Origin: JANWJE01 sp044326545
GTDB taxonomy: Bacteria > Chlamydiota > Chlamydiia > Chlamydiales > Parachlamydiaceae
Reading direction: 5' to 3'
DNA length: 21,041 nt
Assembly: GCA_044326545.1 (NCBI GenBank)
Contig: JBIRBM010000031.1
Location: forward strand, 1 to 21,041
Positions 1 to 7,319 of this stretch are shown here, piece by piece (the stretch's first letter is position 1; each line of letters begins with the position of its first letter). A program made the translations under genes and the position numbers. Below the pieces are notes generated by a model that was given only the letters and a program-made list of their open reading frames with translations, was not told the DNA's origin and did no database searches.

Positions 1-150
1 AACTTCATTGACTTGCTAAAACCGCCATTTTTGGCATCTTTTTTGTAAAATTTTTCGACCGTATGCACGCATACGCTCTCAACATTTTCAAAACAATCTG
101 CTCAAAAAGGGCAATTTTTTCAAGCAAAGCAAGTTTTCGAACAAGTCTAA

Positions 151-190
151 TGAGGAGATCCTCGTTCAAGCTCAAAGTGCAAATGGGGGC
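151..190. repeat. Dispersed repeat R2, copy 1
   Basis: The 16-mer TTCAAGCTCAAAGTGC (165-180) recurs exactly at 18055-18070, and similarity continues on both sides (CTCG/CTCA before it, AAATGGGG/GAATGAGG after it). In this copy the flanking arms CTCGTTC and AAATGGGG pair poorly, whereas in the second copy they form a good stem. A small perfect hairpin, GAGGA-GA-TCCTC, lies just before it at 152-163. The copy sits downstream of the transglutaminase-like gene. Nothing else in 1-220 looks like a gene; there is also a perfect CGTATGC-AC-GCATACG inverted repeat at 60-75. Confidence 0.5.
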
Positions 191-220
191 GAATGTTTCC
201 TTTCGTTTCGATCAGAGTGC

Positions 221-1225
221 TTATTCAAAGCTGTTTAAGAGGACAACTTTAACAGAAGTTGATAAGCTCTCTTCTACGTCATCAGAGGATTCAAATATTG
301 TCCCTGAAGTTGGTGTTGCATCACTGTAATTGCGTCCGCAAGCCACTTTGATATGATTTTTTCCTACTTTGCATCCATTGGTAGGATCATAACCTACCCA
401 TCCGATGTAGGGTAAATAAACTTCGACCCAGGCATGAGAGGCATCAGATTGTATTTTGTTGTTGTCATCTTCTCCAGTATAGACATAACCGACTCTATAG
501 CGTGCAGGAATGCTTAACAAGCGGGCTAAGCAAATAAGAAGATGAGCAAAGTCTTGGCAAACTCCTTTTTGATGAATAAAGACCTGATAAGGAGTTGTCA
601 ATAGATTGGTAAAACCGGGAGAATAGGTGTATTCGCGATAGATTGTGTGATTGATATCTTCAATCACACGGATGGCGTCATGATCATTTTTTCTTGCAAA
701 TTCCATCGCATATTCCGCCAAGCAAAATAGCTCTGATTCGGGCAGTTCTGGGGGTTGTAGATAAGCCTGCAACATGACCCGATCCCAAGGCATCCAGATT
801 AAGGGTAATGTACGGGGTTGATGAATCAAGGCCACATCAGCCCCTTCATTGTTGGATGGTACATCACTAATCGCGACGATCGATTCAGTCAAAACTGTGA
901 GCTTTTGATAGGGTTCATTGATCAGTAGAAGAGATGCATGATTTCCAAAAGCTCCGGTAAAATTGCAGACTTGACCATTAGCAGAAATAGAGAACTGATA
1001 GTTTAAAAGAGTTTGTTCCGTGTCTTGTAAAGGCTGTAAACGGTAAAGATGTTTGCTACTGACAATCGTTTGCGTGTACTCATAATGTGTTTCATGGACA
1101 ATCGAAAAGATGTTAGGATATTTATCGGAACTGAATGAAACGAAGTTTGTTAAGGAATACGATTCAAAGGGTGTTGTCTTCGGGTTAATGGGAATACGAT
1201 AAGTTTTTTTAATGATCATGGTCAT
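221..1225 (-). CDS. Transglutaminase-like cysteine protease family protein
   Basis: A 334-residue protein with the bacterial transglutaminase-like architecture. Residues about 40-120 (IVHETHYEY...SSKHLYRLQP) match the N-terminal beta domain, and residues about 165-300 hold the papain-like core. The catalytic triad can be placed: Cys223 in GVCQDFAH, His264 in SHAWVEVYLP and Asp280 in GYDPTNG. Members are usually cytoplasmic and are thought to be peptidases or amidases; the substrate cannot be read from sequence. There is no signal peptide. The ATG at 1225 is used; only a weak AGG-type ribosome-binding site precedes it, and Met3 is an alternative start. No strong terminator follows; downstream sequence is repeat-like. 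The family call is secure, the biological role is unknown. Confidence 0.88.
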   Translation of the reverse strand: MTMIIKKTYRIPINPKTTPFESYSLTNFVSFSSDKYPNIFSIVHETHYEYTQTIVSSKHLYRLQPLQDTEQTLLNYQFSISANGQVCNFTGAFGNHASLLLINEPYQKLTVLTESIVAISDVPSNNEGADVALIHQPRTLPLIWMPWDRVMLQAYLQPPELPESELFCLAEYAMEFARKNDHDAIRVIEDINHTIYREYTYSPGFTNLLTTPYQVFIHQKGVCQDFAHLLICLARLLSIPARYRVGYVYTGEDDNNKIQSDASHAWVEVYLPYIGWVGYDPTNGCKVGKNHIKVACGRNYSDATPTSGTIFESSDDVEESLSTSVKVVLLNSFE

Positions 1226-1260
1226 TCTTTACAACCTGTCTTCATCTTTTTTTTGCCTTT

Positions 1261-1332
1261 GGGCTTGCGTGAACCCCCTCGAGGATCGAAAATCGCAAGC
1301 AAATCCATATGTTCTAAGAGCTTGTTTTTAAA
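1261..1332 (+). repeat. Repeat module M (GGGCTTGCG...GTTCTAAGAGCTTG), copy A
   Basis: This stretch matches 5509-5573 (both begin GGGCTTGC, contain CGAGGATC and end in GTTCTnAGAGCTTGTTTTTAA) and, inverted, 1627-1697. Copies at 1285-1301 and 1659-1675 share the exact 17-mer ATCGAAAATCGCAAGCA in opposite orientation. GCTTGCG (1263-1269) and CGCAAGC (1294-1300) form a short inverted repeat inside the copy. Its end runs straight into palindrome P1. I do not recognise this module from any named repeat family. Confidence 0.65.
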
Positions 1333-1497
1333 CTCAACTTACGCAGAGAGAGTACGATTTAAGATGAGCCAAAGCCTCAGGGTTGAAGGGTTGCAAAGGG
1401 GGCAATATCGAAAGAGATATTATCCCCTTTGCAACGCTTCAACCTCAAGAGCTTTCGCTTCAGCCCAAATCATGCTCCTCGAGCGTAAGGTGAGTTT
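1329..1497. repeat. Long imperfect palindrome P1 (MITE-like), complete copy
   Basis: Two arms of about 80 nt (1329-1409 and 1416-1497) are inverted copies of each other around a 6-nt loop. The tips are AAACTCAACTTACGC and GCGTAAGGTGAGTTT. The inner 29 bp (1381-1409 against 1416-1444, starting GGTTGAAG) match at 26 positions. Arm landmarks GATTT, GCnAAAGC and GGTTGAAG occur in the same order in both arms. No protein is encoded, so it would depend on enzymes elsewhere if mobile. Other copies or arms lie at about 5755, 7278, 11344 and 20111. Reverse-strand reading of the right arm gives the best consensus. Confidence 0.8.
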
Positions 1498-1530
1498 CAA
1501 ATTCAAGTAACCTCTGACGTGTGCCAAAGC

Positions 1531-1602
1531 CTCTGGGATAGAAAATCACATTCAGGTCCTTATTAAAGGATAAAGACTTGAATGTGATTTTCTATCCGGG
1601 AG
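1531..1602. repeat. Strong 23-bp hairpin beside P1
   Basis: Arms 1536-1558 (starting GGATAGAAAATCACATTCA) and 1575-1597 pair over 23 bp with one mismatch, and CTC/GAG pairs extend it outward to 1531-1602. The loop is 16 nt and itself holds TCCTT/AAGGA. No T-run follows, so it is not a classical terminator. It is preceded by GTGCCAAAGCCTCTGGG; the core GCCAAAGCC also occurs at 1368, 3435 and (as GCCAAAGCT) 11382, which ties this hairpin to the other intergenic repeats. Confidence 0.75.
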
Positions 1603-1626
1603 ATCTTTCACAGACTCCATAGGCCG

Positions 1627-1697
1627 CTTCAATTTGAAAACACTCTCTAATATGAACCTGCTTGCGATTTTCGATGGTCAAGGCTTTGACGCAAGCC
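1627..1697 (-). repeat. Repeat module M, inverted copy D
   Basis: Read on the minus strand this begins GGCTTGCGTCAAAGCC and contains ATCGAAAATCGCAAGCA, which is identical to copy A at 1285-1301, followed by CATAT and AGAGAGTGTTTTCAAA (copy A: AGAGCTTGTTTTTAAA). Copies A and D therefore face each other across about 300 nt holding P1 and the 1531-1602 hairpin, giving a nested inverted-repeat structure over about 1261-1697. The centre has its own GTCAA/TTGAC stem. Confidence 0.6.
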
Positions 1698-1775
1698 AGA
1701 AGGCTCAAAAGTATGAAGACAGTTTTGTAATTGAATGTCGTGCAAAATTTTTTCAAATTATCACTGCCATTCTGA

Positions 1776-1889
1776 TTATTTACCTCCTTTTTGTGGTTGT
1801 TTTTGCTGCTGCTGTTGTTGCTGCTGCTGTTTTTGTGGTTGTTTCTGTGGTTGTTTTTGTGGTTGTTTCTGTGGTTGTTGTGCTGCCAT
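1776..1889 (-). CDS. Gln/Pro/Lys-rich 37-residue micro-protein (hypothetical)
   Basis: An ATG at 1889 follows a near-perfect ribosome-binding site, AAAGGAGG, with 5 nt spacing from AGGAGG (1895-1900). The frame encodes MAAQ, four QPQK-type tetrapeptide repeats, an uninterrupted run of nine Gln, one more QPQK, and a GGK end before TAA. Roughly half of the residues are Gln, with eight Lys and no acidic residue, so the product would be basic and disordered. Both Gln codons are used (CAG and CAA), as is usual when a run is kept at protein level. I do not recognise it. Chlamydial histone-like proteins are also small, repetitive and lysine-rich, but the composition here differs. The strong ribosome-binding site is the main reason to call it a gene; no clear promoter or terminator is visible. 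Confidence 0.55.
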   Translation of the reverse strand: MAAQQPQKQPQKQPQKQPQKQQQQQQQQQKQPQKGGK

Positions 1890-2080
1890 AAAAGCCTCCT
1901 TTAGTTTGCTTGTTTGACCATACAATTACGCATAGCTAAATTGACAAAAAAAGGCTAGAGCATTTTAAAATAAAAAATTGACTTATTTAAGTTGTTGGTT
2001 GTAATGATTTTAAGTTAAATTCATTTTTAGTGAATGATTCTGTTATGGCCGTTTTTTGAGGAATTGATTTTCAAGAAGAT

Positions 2081-3385
2081 CTATTGGACGATAAAACGAG
2101 ACATTTTTTGTTGTTCAATTTGTGTTGATTGTTCGATTTTTTCCTTTTTAGGATCTTCTACAGCACGTTTATTTTTGTTCATGCATTGAATGTATTCATC
2201 CATAATTTCTCCTTGATCATTAATGCATCTGAAATGTTGTTCTGTTGAGGTGATTGTCACACAGATAAAATGACGGACGGAGTCATATTTTGCAATATAG
2301 TGAGGTTTCCACTTCTGTTCACGAGGTTTTTCGATGCCCCATCCACCATCTCCAAGGTAAAGAATCCCTTCCGGGTGGGGTTGACTTTGTCGTAATGGAC
2401 GAGTCCTTTTATAGGCGTGGTCGTGATTTTCAAACGCAACTTGAATTCCCCATTTTTCGAATAAAGGAACCCAGTATTTTCGTATTGCATCGGAATATTT
2501 ATTTTTAAAATCACGCACTGAGGGGTAGGCCGGAACATGGTAAATCGCAAACAGATGTTTGACTTGCTGGCGCTCCCTTAAAACTGTTTGGAGCCAATCT
2601 GCCTGTTTCCCTCCAATCGGATTGGCATGTCCTGAATCTAGGATAAAAATACTGAGAAATGAATCAAAATCTAACACATTATAGATGCGATTTCCAGGCA
2701 TTGGAAAAAGCGTGCTAAAAACAGCCGCTTGAGCTGGTGTTTGGTCAAATCCACCATTTAAATCATGGTTTCCTATCGCAGACATCACTGGGATTAAATG
2801 TCCATCGGGCGTGACCATATGCGTGTGCCACGCTTTGATCCACTCTATCCAGCGGTCGATACGCTCGAGACCAAAGGAGCCTGTTTTGAAGGCGTAGGCA
2901 ATATCACCTCCGATTAAAGCAAACAGAGGGGCTGTCTTAGCTGCGTTTTGATTTGTTTTGATCATGAAAGAAATATCGTCATGGTACATGTCTCCTCCCA
3001 CAACAAAACGGAGCTCTTTTTCTAAGTGAGTAGGGGCTGTGACAAAGCGATAGTCTTCTGGATAAGGAGACACTTTAAATTGATATTCACTATTTGGCTG
3101 GAGATTCTTTAATTCGACTTTATGAAAGGTATAGTACGCCGCATGAGGGAAATGAATCACCTGGCCGGTTTCTTTTTGCCATTGATTTTCACCCTTTAAT
3201 GGACGATAGGCCACCACGCTTTGATTTTCTCTTGACGACGTTATCCATTGAATTGTCATCGTCGTGCTTGGGCTTTGCTGCCATGTTAGGTAAATCGTTT
3301 CTTGTCCTAATTCAGCCCAACAATTGACGTTAAGACTAAAGACCAAAAGAAGAATAAAATGGAGGGGCGAGGGGAGGTAAAACAT
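2081..3385 (-). CDS. Exported purple-acid-phosphatase-like metallophosphoesterase
   Basis: A 434-residue enzyme predicted to hydrolyse phosphomonoesters in the periplasm or outside the cell. Residues 1-24 (MFYLPSPLHFILLLVFSLNV) form a signal peptide. A fibronectin-III-like purple acid phosphatase N-domain spans about 28-118, then a calcineurin-like domain. Metal ligands appear in order: Asp132 (GGDMYHD), Asp161 and Tyr164 (GGDIAY), Asn206-His207 (GNHD), His283 (YHVPAY), His321 and His323 (NHDHAY). The GDxxY tyrosine and HDHAY block point to purple acid phosphatases rather than generic phosphoesterases. The reading frame extends 24 codons upstream, but that part runs into repeat-like sequence next to the htpG terminator and would bury the signal peptide, so Met at 3385 is preferred. 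The tail is Lys/Gln-rich. Confidence 0.85.
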   Translation of the reverse strand: MFYLPSPLHFILLLVFSLNVNCWAELGQETIYLTWQQSPSTTMTIQWITSSRENQSVVAYRPLKGENQWQKETGQVIHFPHAAYYTFHKVELKNLQPNSEYQFKVSPYPEDYRFVTAPTHLEKELRFVVGGDMYHDDISFMIKTNQNAAKTAPLFALIGGDIAYAFKTGSFGLERIDRWIEWIKAWHTHMVTPDGHLIPVMSAIGNHDLNGGFDQTPAQAAVFSTLFPMPGNRIYNVLDFDSFLSIFILDSGHANPIGGKQADWLQTVLRERQQVKHLFAIYHVPAYPSVRDFKNKYSDAIRKYWVPLFEKWGIQVAFENHDHAYKRTRPLRQSQPHPEGILYLGDGGWGIEKPREQKWKPHYIAKYDSVRHFICVTITSTEQHFRCINDQGEIMDEYIQCMNKNKRAVEDPKKEKIEQSTQIEQQKMSRFIVQ

Positions 3386-3404
3386 ACATCTGCTATTGTT
3401 TGAT

Positions 3405-3445
3405 TGACCGCTTCTAAGAACCTGTTCCGACTGCGCCAAAGCCCC
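3405..3445 (-). repeat. Degenerate intergenic repeat fragment
   Basis: Read on the minus strand this contains CAGGTTCTTAGAAGC, close to AGGTTCTGAGAGC of module M copy B (5551-5563). On the plus strand it contains TGCGCCAAAGCC (3432-3443), the same core found at 1368, 1523 and 11382. It occupies the gap between htpG and the phosphatase gene. Short, degenerate matches like this could be partly chance. Confidence 0.35.
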
Positions 3446-3460
3446 GGCGTTAAACAATCG

Positions 3461-3497
3461 AAAAAGGGGGCGATTTTGTCAATTTCCCCCTTTTTTT
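3461..3497 (-). terminator. Rho-independent terminator of htpG
   Basis: Inverted repeat AAAAAGGGGG (3461-3470) and CCCCCTTTTTTT (3486-3497), with an inner GA/TC pair and a 12-15 nt loop. Read on the minus strand, a G-run/C-run stem is followed by TTTTT, 19 nt after the htpG stop codon. It is nearly symmetric and could also stop transcripts arriving from the other side. Confidence 0.75.
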
Positions 3498-3515
3498 CAC
3501 TAGTGAAGCCCTTAT

Positions 3516-5366
3516 TTAGGCCATTCCTTTGAGCGCTTCAGCTGTTAAAGCCTGGAGAATGCGATTGCTCCGATTCACAAATTCTTGAAGCGATTGAGGT
3601 TCCATCTCTCGTTGCGAAAGGAGAGCTAGTTCATAGACCTCATGGGTGAGTTCTGTTGCCAATTGCGGGTTCGAGCGGTCCATCCTTCGGATGGATTCCA
3701 TTAATCCATTATTTGTATTGATGATAAACTTTCGCTTGCCGAAAAAACTCATTTGTTTTTGTCTCTCCTCAGGCTCTAGGCGCGAAATATAATCGCGCAT
3801 GCGGCGTTGCTTCTCATCCATTAAAATAAAACCTGGTAAAGCATCGGACGTTAAACTTTTTGCTTCGACCTCAATATTTTCATTCTCTAATTTAGCCTGA
3901 ATAAATTCAGCCAATTTTAACGCCTCTGTTTTTCCATCTGCGTCCAAAATCAATTTTTCGCGCTCTTTATCTAGAAGATTTTCGTGAATTTCAGCATCAA
4001 TCCTCTGGAAGGTTAAAGGGCTCATTTTATTTTCTAAGAAATGAATCAGGTATGAGTCAAGGGGGTGATTGGTGCAGAGAATTTCAATGCCTTGTTCACG
4101 ATAAATTTCAAGGATATGCCCCGCGTGCTTTTCATCAATTGTATAGTACACTTTATGTTTTGCTTTTTCACCATTTCGCTCTAAGTATTCTGAAAGAGTC
4201 GTCCAGTTTTGATCGGTATTCTTCCAAATGAGAAAATCTTTGGCTCTTTCGTAAAATTTTTCATCCTCAAGAATCCCGAGTTTTACAACAACCGATACAT
4301 CCTGCCACGCTTTAATGAACTTTTCCAGATCGGTTTTATAAAGGCTCGATAAGTTGTCCGTCACCTTTTTTGAAATGTGTCCAGAAAGTTGTCGAACTGT
4401 TTTATCTGTTTGTAAATAACTGCGCGATACATTAAGAGGGATATCTGGACTATCAATAATGCCTTTGAGCATCATGAGGTAATTTGGGATGATGTCTTTG
4501 CAATTGTCTGAAACAAAAACACGATTGCAGTAGAGGCTGACGCTGCTTTTATTCGGATCAAAATCACGTTTCATTTTCGGAAAATAGAGAATCCCCTTTA
4601 AAGCAAAAGGATAATCAACATTCAGATGAATCCAAAAAAGAGGGTCTTCTTCCATTGGATAGAGGTAGTGAAAAAACTGTAAATAATCTTCTTGAGAACA
4701 TTCAGAGGGAGATTTTATCCAAATCGGAGTCTGCTCATTGATTCGTTTATCATTGAGATAAATGGGATAAGGGAGGAAGGAACAATAGTGGCGCAGAATT
4801 TTTTCAATATAGTGAGCATCCAAGCATTCGTCGTGTTCTTTTCCAATAAATAAAACAACCTCCGTTCCCCTTGTTTGCCGTGTCCCAGATCCAATTTCAT
4901 ATTCTGATGAACCATCACAGCGCCATAAGACAGCATGTGCGTCCGGTTTGTATGATAAAGTATTGATTTCGACAAAATCTGCGACCATGTAGGCCGAATA
5001 GAATCCCAGGCCAAAGTGACCGATGATTTGATCTTGCTCATTTTGCGAACGATATTTGCTTAAAAAATCTTCAGCTCCTGAAAATGCAATTTGAGCAATG
5101 TATTTTTTCACTTCCTCGGCATCCATTCCAATGCCATTGTCGATGAATGTTAATGTCTTGGCTTCTTTATCGATTTTGACATCAATGCGAAAATCTTGAT
5201 CTTTCACATCGACTTCTTCTTTATCTCTGAGGATTCGTGTTTTTTTAATCGCGTCGCAGGAGTTAGAAATCAGTTCGCGTACAAAAATATCGCGATCCGA
5301 ATAGAGCCATTTTTTAATAATGGGCAAAATGTTTTCGCTGTGGATTTGAAGGGATCCTTTTTCCAT
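3516..5366 (-). CDS. htpG: Molecular chaperone HtpG (bacterial Hsp90)
   Basis: A full-length 616-residue Hsp90, an ATP-dependent cytoplasmic chaperone that acts as a dimer on late-folding clients. The N-terminal GHKL ATPase domain is complete: IFVRELISNSCDAI (residues about 28-41, with the Mg-binding Asn), IDNGIGM (about 75) and GHFGLGFYSAYMV (about 116). The middle and C-terminal dimerisation domains follow without interruption, and the length is normal for the family. The ATG at 5366 is preceded by TTAGGTG about 6 nt upstream. The gene diverges from nqrF and ends at a clear terminator. No CIRCE operator was seen in its upstream region, so HrcA control is not supported here. Confidence 0.97.
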   Translation of the reverse strand: MEKGSLQIHSENILPIIKKWLYSDRDIFVRELISNSCDAIKKTRILRDKEEVDVKDQDFRIDVKIDKEAKTLTFIDNGIGMDAEEVKKYIAQIAFSGAEDFLSKYRSQNEQDQIIGHFGLGFYSAYMVADFVEINTLSYKPDAHAVLWRCDGSSEYEIGSGTRQTRGTEVVLFIGKEHDECLDAHYIEKILRHYCSFLPYPIYLNDKRINEQTPIWIKSPSECSQEDYLQFFHYLYPMEEDPLFWIHLNVDYPFALKGILYFPKMKRDFDPNKSSVSLYCNRVFVSDNCKDIIPNYLMMLKGIIDSPDIPLNVSRSYLQTDKTVRQLSGHISKKVTDNLSSLYKTDLEKFIKAWQDVSVVVKLGILEDEKFYERAKDFLIWKNTDQNWTTLSEYLERNGEKAKHKVYYTIDEKHAGHILEIYREQGIEILCTNHPLDSYLIHFLENKMSPLTFQRIDAEIHENLLDKEREKLILDADGKTEALKLAEFIQAKLENENIEVEAKSLTSDALPGFILMDEKQRRMRDYISRLEPEERQKQMSFFGKRKFIINTNNGLMESIRRMDRSNPQLATELTHEVYELALLSQREMEPQSLQEFVNRSNRILQALTAEALKGMA

Positions 5367-5401
5367 ATTTACACCTAAGGTTTGAATTCACATCATTATT
5401 T

Positions 5402-5533
5402 TTAGAATTTGTCTTTGTGTCCGGTGCCTAACTTCATCAATAACTCATCGAATGTTGGCGGCTTTTCTGCTATTGCCTCAGAACCTATCTTGATATTTTG
5501 ATCCTTTCGGGCTTGCTTAAAAGCTCCCGAGGA
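5402..5533 (-). pseudogene. Possible decayed gene fragment upstream of htpG
   Basis: A 43-codon open stretch on the minus strand has coding-like composition and ends PPTFDELLMKLGTGHKDKF before TAA at 5402-5404. It has no ATG except one 11 codons from the end, and is blocked upstream by TGA at 5534-5536, inside repeat module M. It reads like the C-terminal end of a protein whose 5' part was lost where the repeat now lies. I do not recognise the family. It could instead be chance, or simply the htpG 5' leader. Confidence 0.3.
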
Positions 5534-5573
5534 TCAAAAAATCTGAAGAGAGGTTCTGAGAGCTTGTTTTTAA
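5477..5573. repeat. Repeat module M, copy B, in a large palindrome
   Basis: Copy B (5509-5573) matches 1261-1332. It forms the right half of a long stem-loop: CTCAGAACCT (5477-5486) pairs perfectly with AGGTTCTGAG (5551-5560), GATATTTTGATCC (5492-5504) pairs with GGATCAAAAAATC (5531-5543) with one mismatch, and TCGGGCTT pairs imperfectly with AAGCTCCCGA near the tip. No T-run follows. It lies between divergent htpG and nqrF. The rest of 5574-5754 shows only a minor ATGAGA/TCTCAT inverted repeat. Confidence 0.65.
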
Positions 5574-5740
5574 CGGGCTCTCAAATACGACGACTTATTT
5601 ATGTGATGAGACAGCAGATGATCAAAAATCTCATGAATTTGCAATTGAACGCTCGATTCTATCATTTTCTGGGATGTTCGATCAATCCCAATTTGACAAG
5701 AAAAAAAAATAAATGAAATGGCATACAGTCCCATTGGTTT

Positions 5741-5812
5741 AGAGCGTTGTGGAGTTTTTAACTCACCTTTACTTGAACTGTGCCATTTTCCTTGAAGGGA
5801 AAAACACGGCAC
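5741..5812. repeat. Degenerate palindrome-family arm upstream of nqrF
   Basis: AGAGCGTTGTGGAGTTTTTAACTCACCTTTAC (5741-5772, quoted as AGAGC, TTTTTAACTCACC and TTTAC) resembles module M end plus the P1 tip. Similarity to a P1 arm continues weakly (ATTTTCC, TTGAAGGGAAAA against GATTTGGG, CTGAAGCGAAAG). A local stem GTGCC/GGCAC with TTTTCC/GGGAAAA covers 5780-5812. The tip match is good; the internal alignment is tentative. Confidence 0.4.
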
Positions 5813-5820
5813 GTTATACA
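5792..5820 (+). promoter_or_regulatory. Putative sigma70-type promoter of nqrF
   Basis: TTGAAG (5792-5797), a spacer of exactly 17 nt, and TATACA (5815-5820). Transcription would begin near 5827, leaving a leader of about 60 nt before the ATG at 5889. A small hairpin (AGTGG-TT-CCACT) follows at about 5828-5839. The -35 box lies inside the degenerate repeat arm. Confidence 0.5.
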
Positions 5821-5888
5821 CTAGGCCAGTGGTTCCACTAAGCCGGCGGAACAAACAGGTAGGGTTTTTGATTAGGGGATATCTGGAC

Positions 5889-7217
5889 ATGCTTCTTTTT
5901 CTTAGTCCAATGCTTGGGTTATTTGGCATTGATTTAGTTTTAAGCCTATATGCTATAGGAGCGTTTATTGCAATTGGTGTGGGATTGACCCTACTGATTC
6001 TTTTTACAAGAGCGAAATTTGTTAGCTCTAATCGATGTACGATCAAAGTTAACGAAGAAGAAAATCTCACCATCCATACCAATGCAGGTCAAACACTTTT
6101 AACAGTTTTAACTTCCCACGGGATTCCGATTCCCTCTCCTTGTGGCGGAAAAGCGACGTGCAAACAATGCAAAGTCCAATTTCTCGAAGGGGCATCTCCG
6201 CCTCTTCAAACTGATATTGACACCTTTAGCAAGAAACAGCTTAAAGAGGGATGGCGCCTCTCCTGTCAATCAAAAGTCAAAGGAGATTTGCATGTTCACG
6301 TCGAAGAGCATCTTTTAGGGGTAAAAGAATGGAATGCTAAAGTGATGAGCAATCATAATGTCGCAACGTTTATTAAAGAGCTTTGTGTTGAAATCCCTGA
6401 AGGGGAGGAGGTCCCTTACCGATCCGGAGGATATCTCCAGATTCATGTCTCTCCATTTCGTACAAACACTTCCGATTGGAAAGAGACGATGGATCCTAAA
6501 TTTTTCCCTGATTGGCAGAAGTATCATTTGTTTGATCGTGTCATTGATTTTAGTGATCTCCCTTCACCTCCCAATGAGGTGATTCGCGCCTATTCGATGG
6601 CTTCACATCCTGCAGAGGGGCGTAAACTTTTATTCAATATCCGGATTGCAACTCCTCCATTTGTCAATGGACATTTGCGAGAAGATATTCCTTGGGGGAT
6701 TTGCTCCAGTTATGCTTTTTCTTTAAAACCAGGAGATAACATTCGTTTAAGCGGTCCTTACGGAGAATCGTTTATGGTGAATGACGAACGAGAACTCATT
6801 TTCTTAATTGGAGGGGCGGGTTCTTCTTTTGGACGGAGCCACATTTTACATCTATTTTATACGGAAAATACGAAAAGAAAATTGACGCTATGGTATGGAG
6901 CTAGATCTTTAAAAGAAAACATCTATCAAAAAGAATATGAGGAGCTTGAAAAAAGATTTCCTAACTTCCACTATCGGCTGGTTCTTTCGGAACCTCTTCC
7001 TGAAGATTTGCAAGGGGGATGGCCCTCTAAAGATCCTATCAAAACAAACTTTTTATTTAAGGCTTTTGAGGAGGGACAGCTTAAACAGATGGATTATCCT
7101 GAAGAGTGTCTCTTCTATGTTTGCGGCCCTCCAATGCACAATAAAAGCATTCTTAAATTGTTAGATGATTATGGTGTTCCAAGAGAGAGTATCATTTTAG
7201 ATGACTTTGGTAGTTAG
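5889..7217 (+). CDS. nqrF: Na+-translocating NADH:quinone reductase subunit F
   Basis: The NADH-oxidising entry subunit of the Na+-pumping NQR complex: it passes electrons from NADH through FAD and a 2Fe-2S centre to the membrane subunits. One N-terminal membrane helix (about residues 2-42) is followed by a ferredoxin domain with cluster ligands Cys85, Cys91, Cys94 and Cys126 (PCGGKATCKQC and SC). The FAD motif RAYS lies at 233-236, the NADH loop GGAGSSFGRSH starts at 308, and CGPP is near the C-terminus. At 442 residues it is of normal length. The frame is open from 5829, but Met at 5889 follows AGGGGA at 9 nt and fits the predicted promoter. nqrA-E are not here, as in chlamydiae. A 9-bp hairpin without T-run follows at 7230-7260. 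Confidence 0.96.
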   Translation: MLLFLSPMLGLFGIDLVLSLYAIGAFIAIGVGLTLLILFTRAKFVSSNRCTIKVNEEENLTIHTNAGQTLLTVLTSHGIPIPSPCGGKATCKQCKVQFLEGASPPLQTDIDTFSKKQLKEGWRLSCQSKVKGDLHVHVEEHLLGVKEWNAKVMSNHNVATFIKELCVEIPEGEEVPYRSGGYLQIHVSPFRTNTSDWKETMDPKFFPDWQKYHLFDRVIDFSDLPSPPNEVIRAYSMASHPAEGRKLLFNIRIATPPFVNGHLREDIPWGICSSYAFSLKPGDNIRLSGPYGESFMVNDERELIFLIGGAGSSFGRSHILHLFYTENTKRKLTLWYGARSLKENIYQKEYEELEKRFPNFHYRLVLSEPLPEDLQGGWPSKDPIKTNFLFKAFEEGQLKQMDYPEECLFYVCGPPMHNKSILKLLDDYGVPRESIILDDFGS

Positions 7218-7229
7218 AATCTGTTCAAC

Positions 7230-7316
7230 ATCTTTGATCCTCTCATTCCTCATCAAAGATTCTGAATAGCTCCTTAGCAACTCACCTTACGTCAAGAGGA
7301 GCACTATTCACTCCCT
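7230..7316. repeat. Hairpin plus single P1 arm between nqrF and the monooxygenase
   Basis: ATCTTTGAT (7230-7238) and ATCAAAGAT (7252-7260) form a perfect 9-bp stem. Then GATTCTGAATAGCTCC resembles the end of module M, and AACTCACCTTACG (7280-7292) with GAGGAGCA (7296-7303) matches the P1 arm consensus (AACTCACCTTACGCTC, AGGAGCATG). No opposite arm is present. The remnant ends within a few bases of the next gene's apparent start. Confidence 0.5.
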
Positions 7317-7319
7317 TTT

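Noticed and set aside
1531..1602. Rho-independent terminator
   Set aside because: The stem is very strong but no T-run follows on either strand and no gene ends nearby.
1801..1880. CRISPR-like direct repeats
   Set aside because: Units are 12 nt, contiguous and without spacers; this is a coding minisatellite.
1634..1917. Plus-strand frames rich in Val/Ala or Cys/Gly
   Set aside because: They are the antisense reading of the Gln/Pro/Lys micro-ORF repeat; they have no ribosome-binding site and the composition follows from the DNA repeat.
3386..3457. Twenty-four-codon N-terminal extension of the phosphatase
   Set aside because: It overlaps repeat-like sequence next to the htpG terminator and would hide an otherwise good signal peptide.
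5367..5480. CIRCE/HrcA operator upstream of htpG
   Set aside because: No TTAGCACTC-N9-GAGTGCTAA-like inverted repeat is present.
5829..5888. Twenty-codon N-terminal extension of nqrF
   Set aside because: It starts at about the predicted transcription start, so no ribosome-binding site would be available, and the family normally begins just before the membrane helix.
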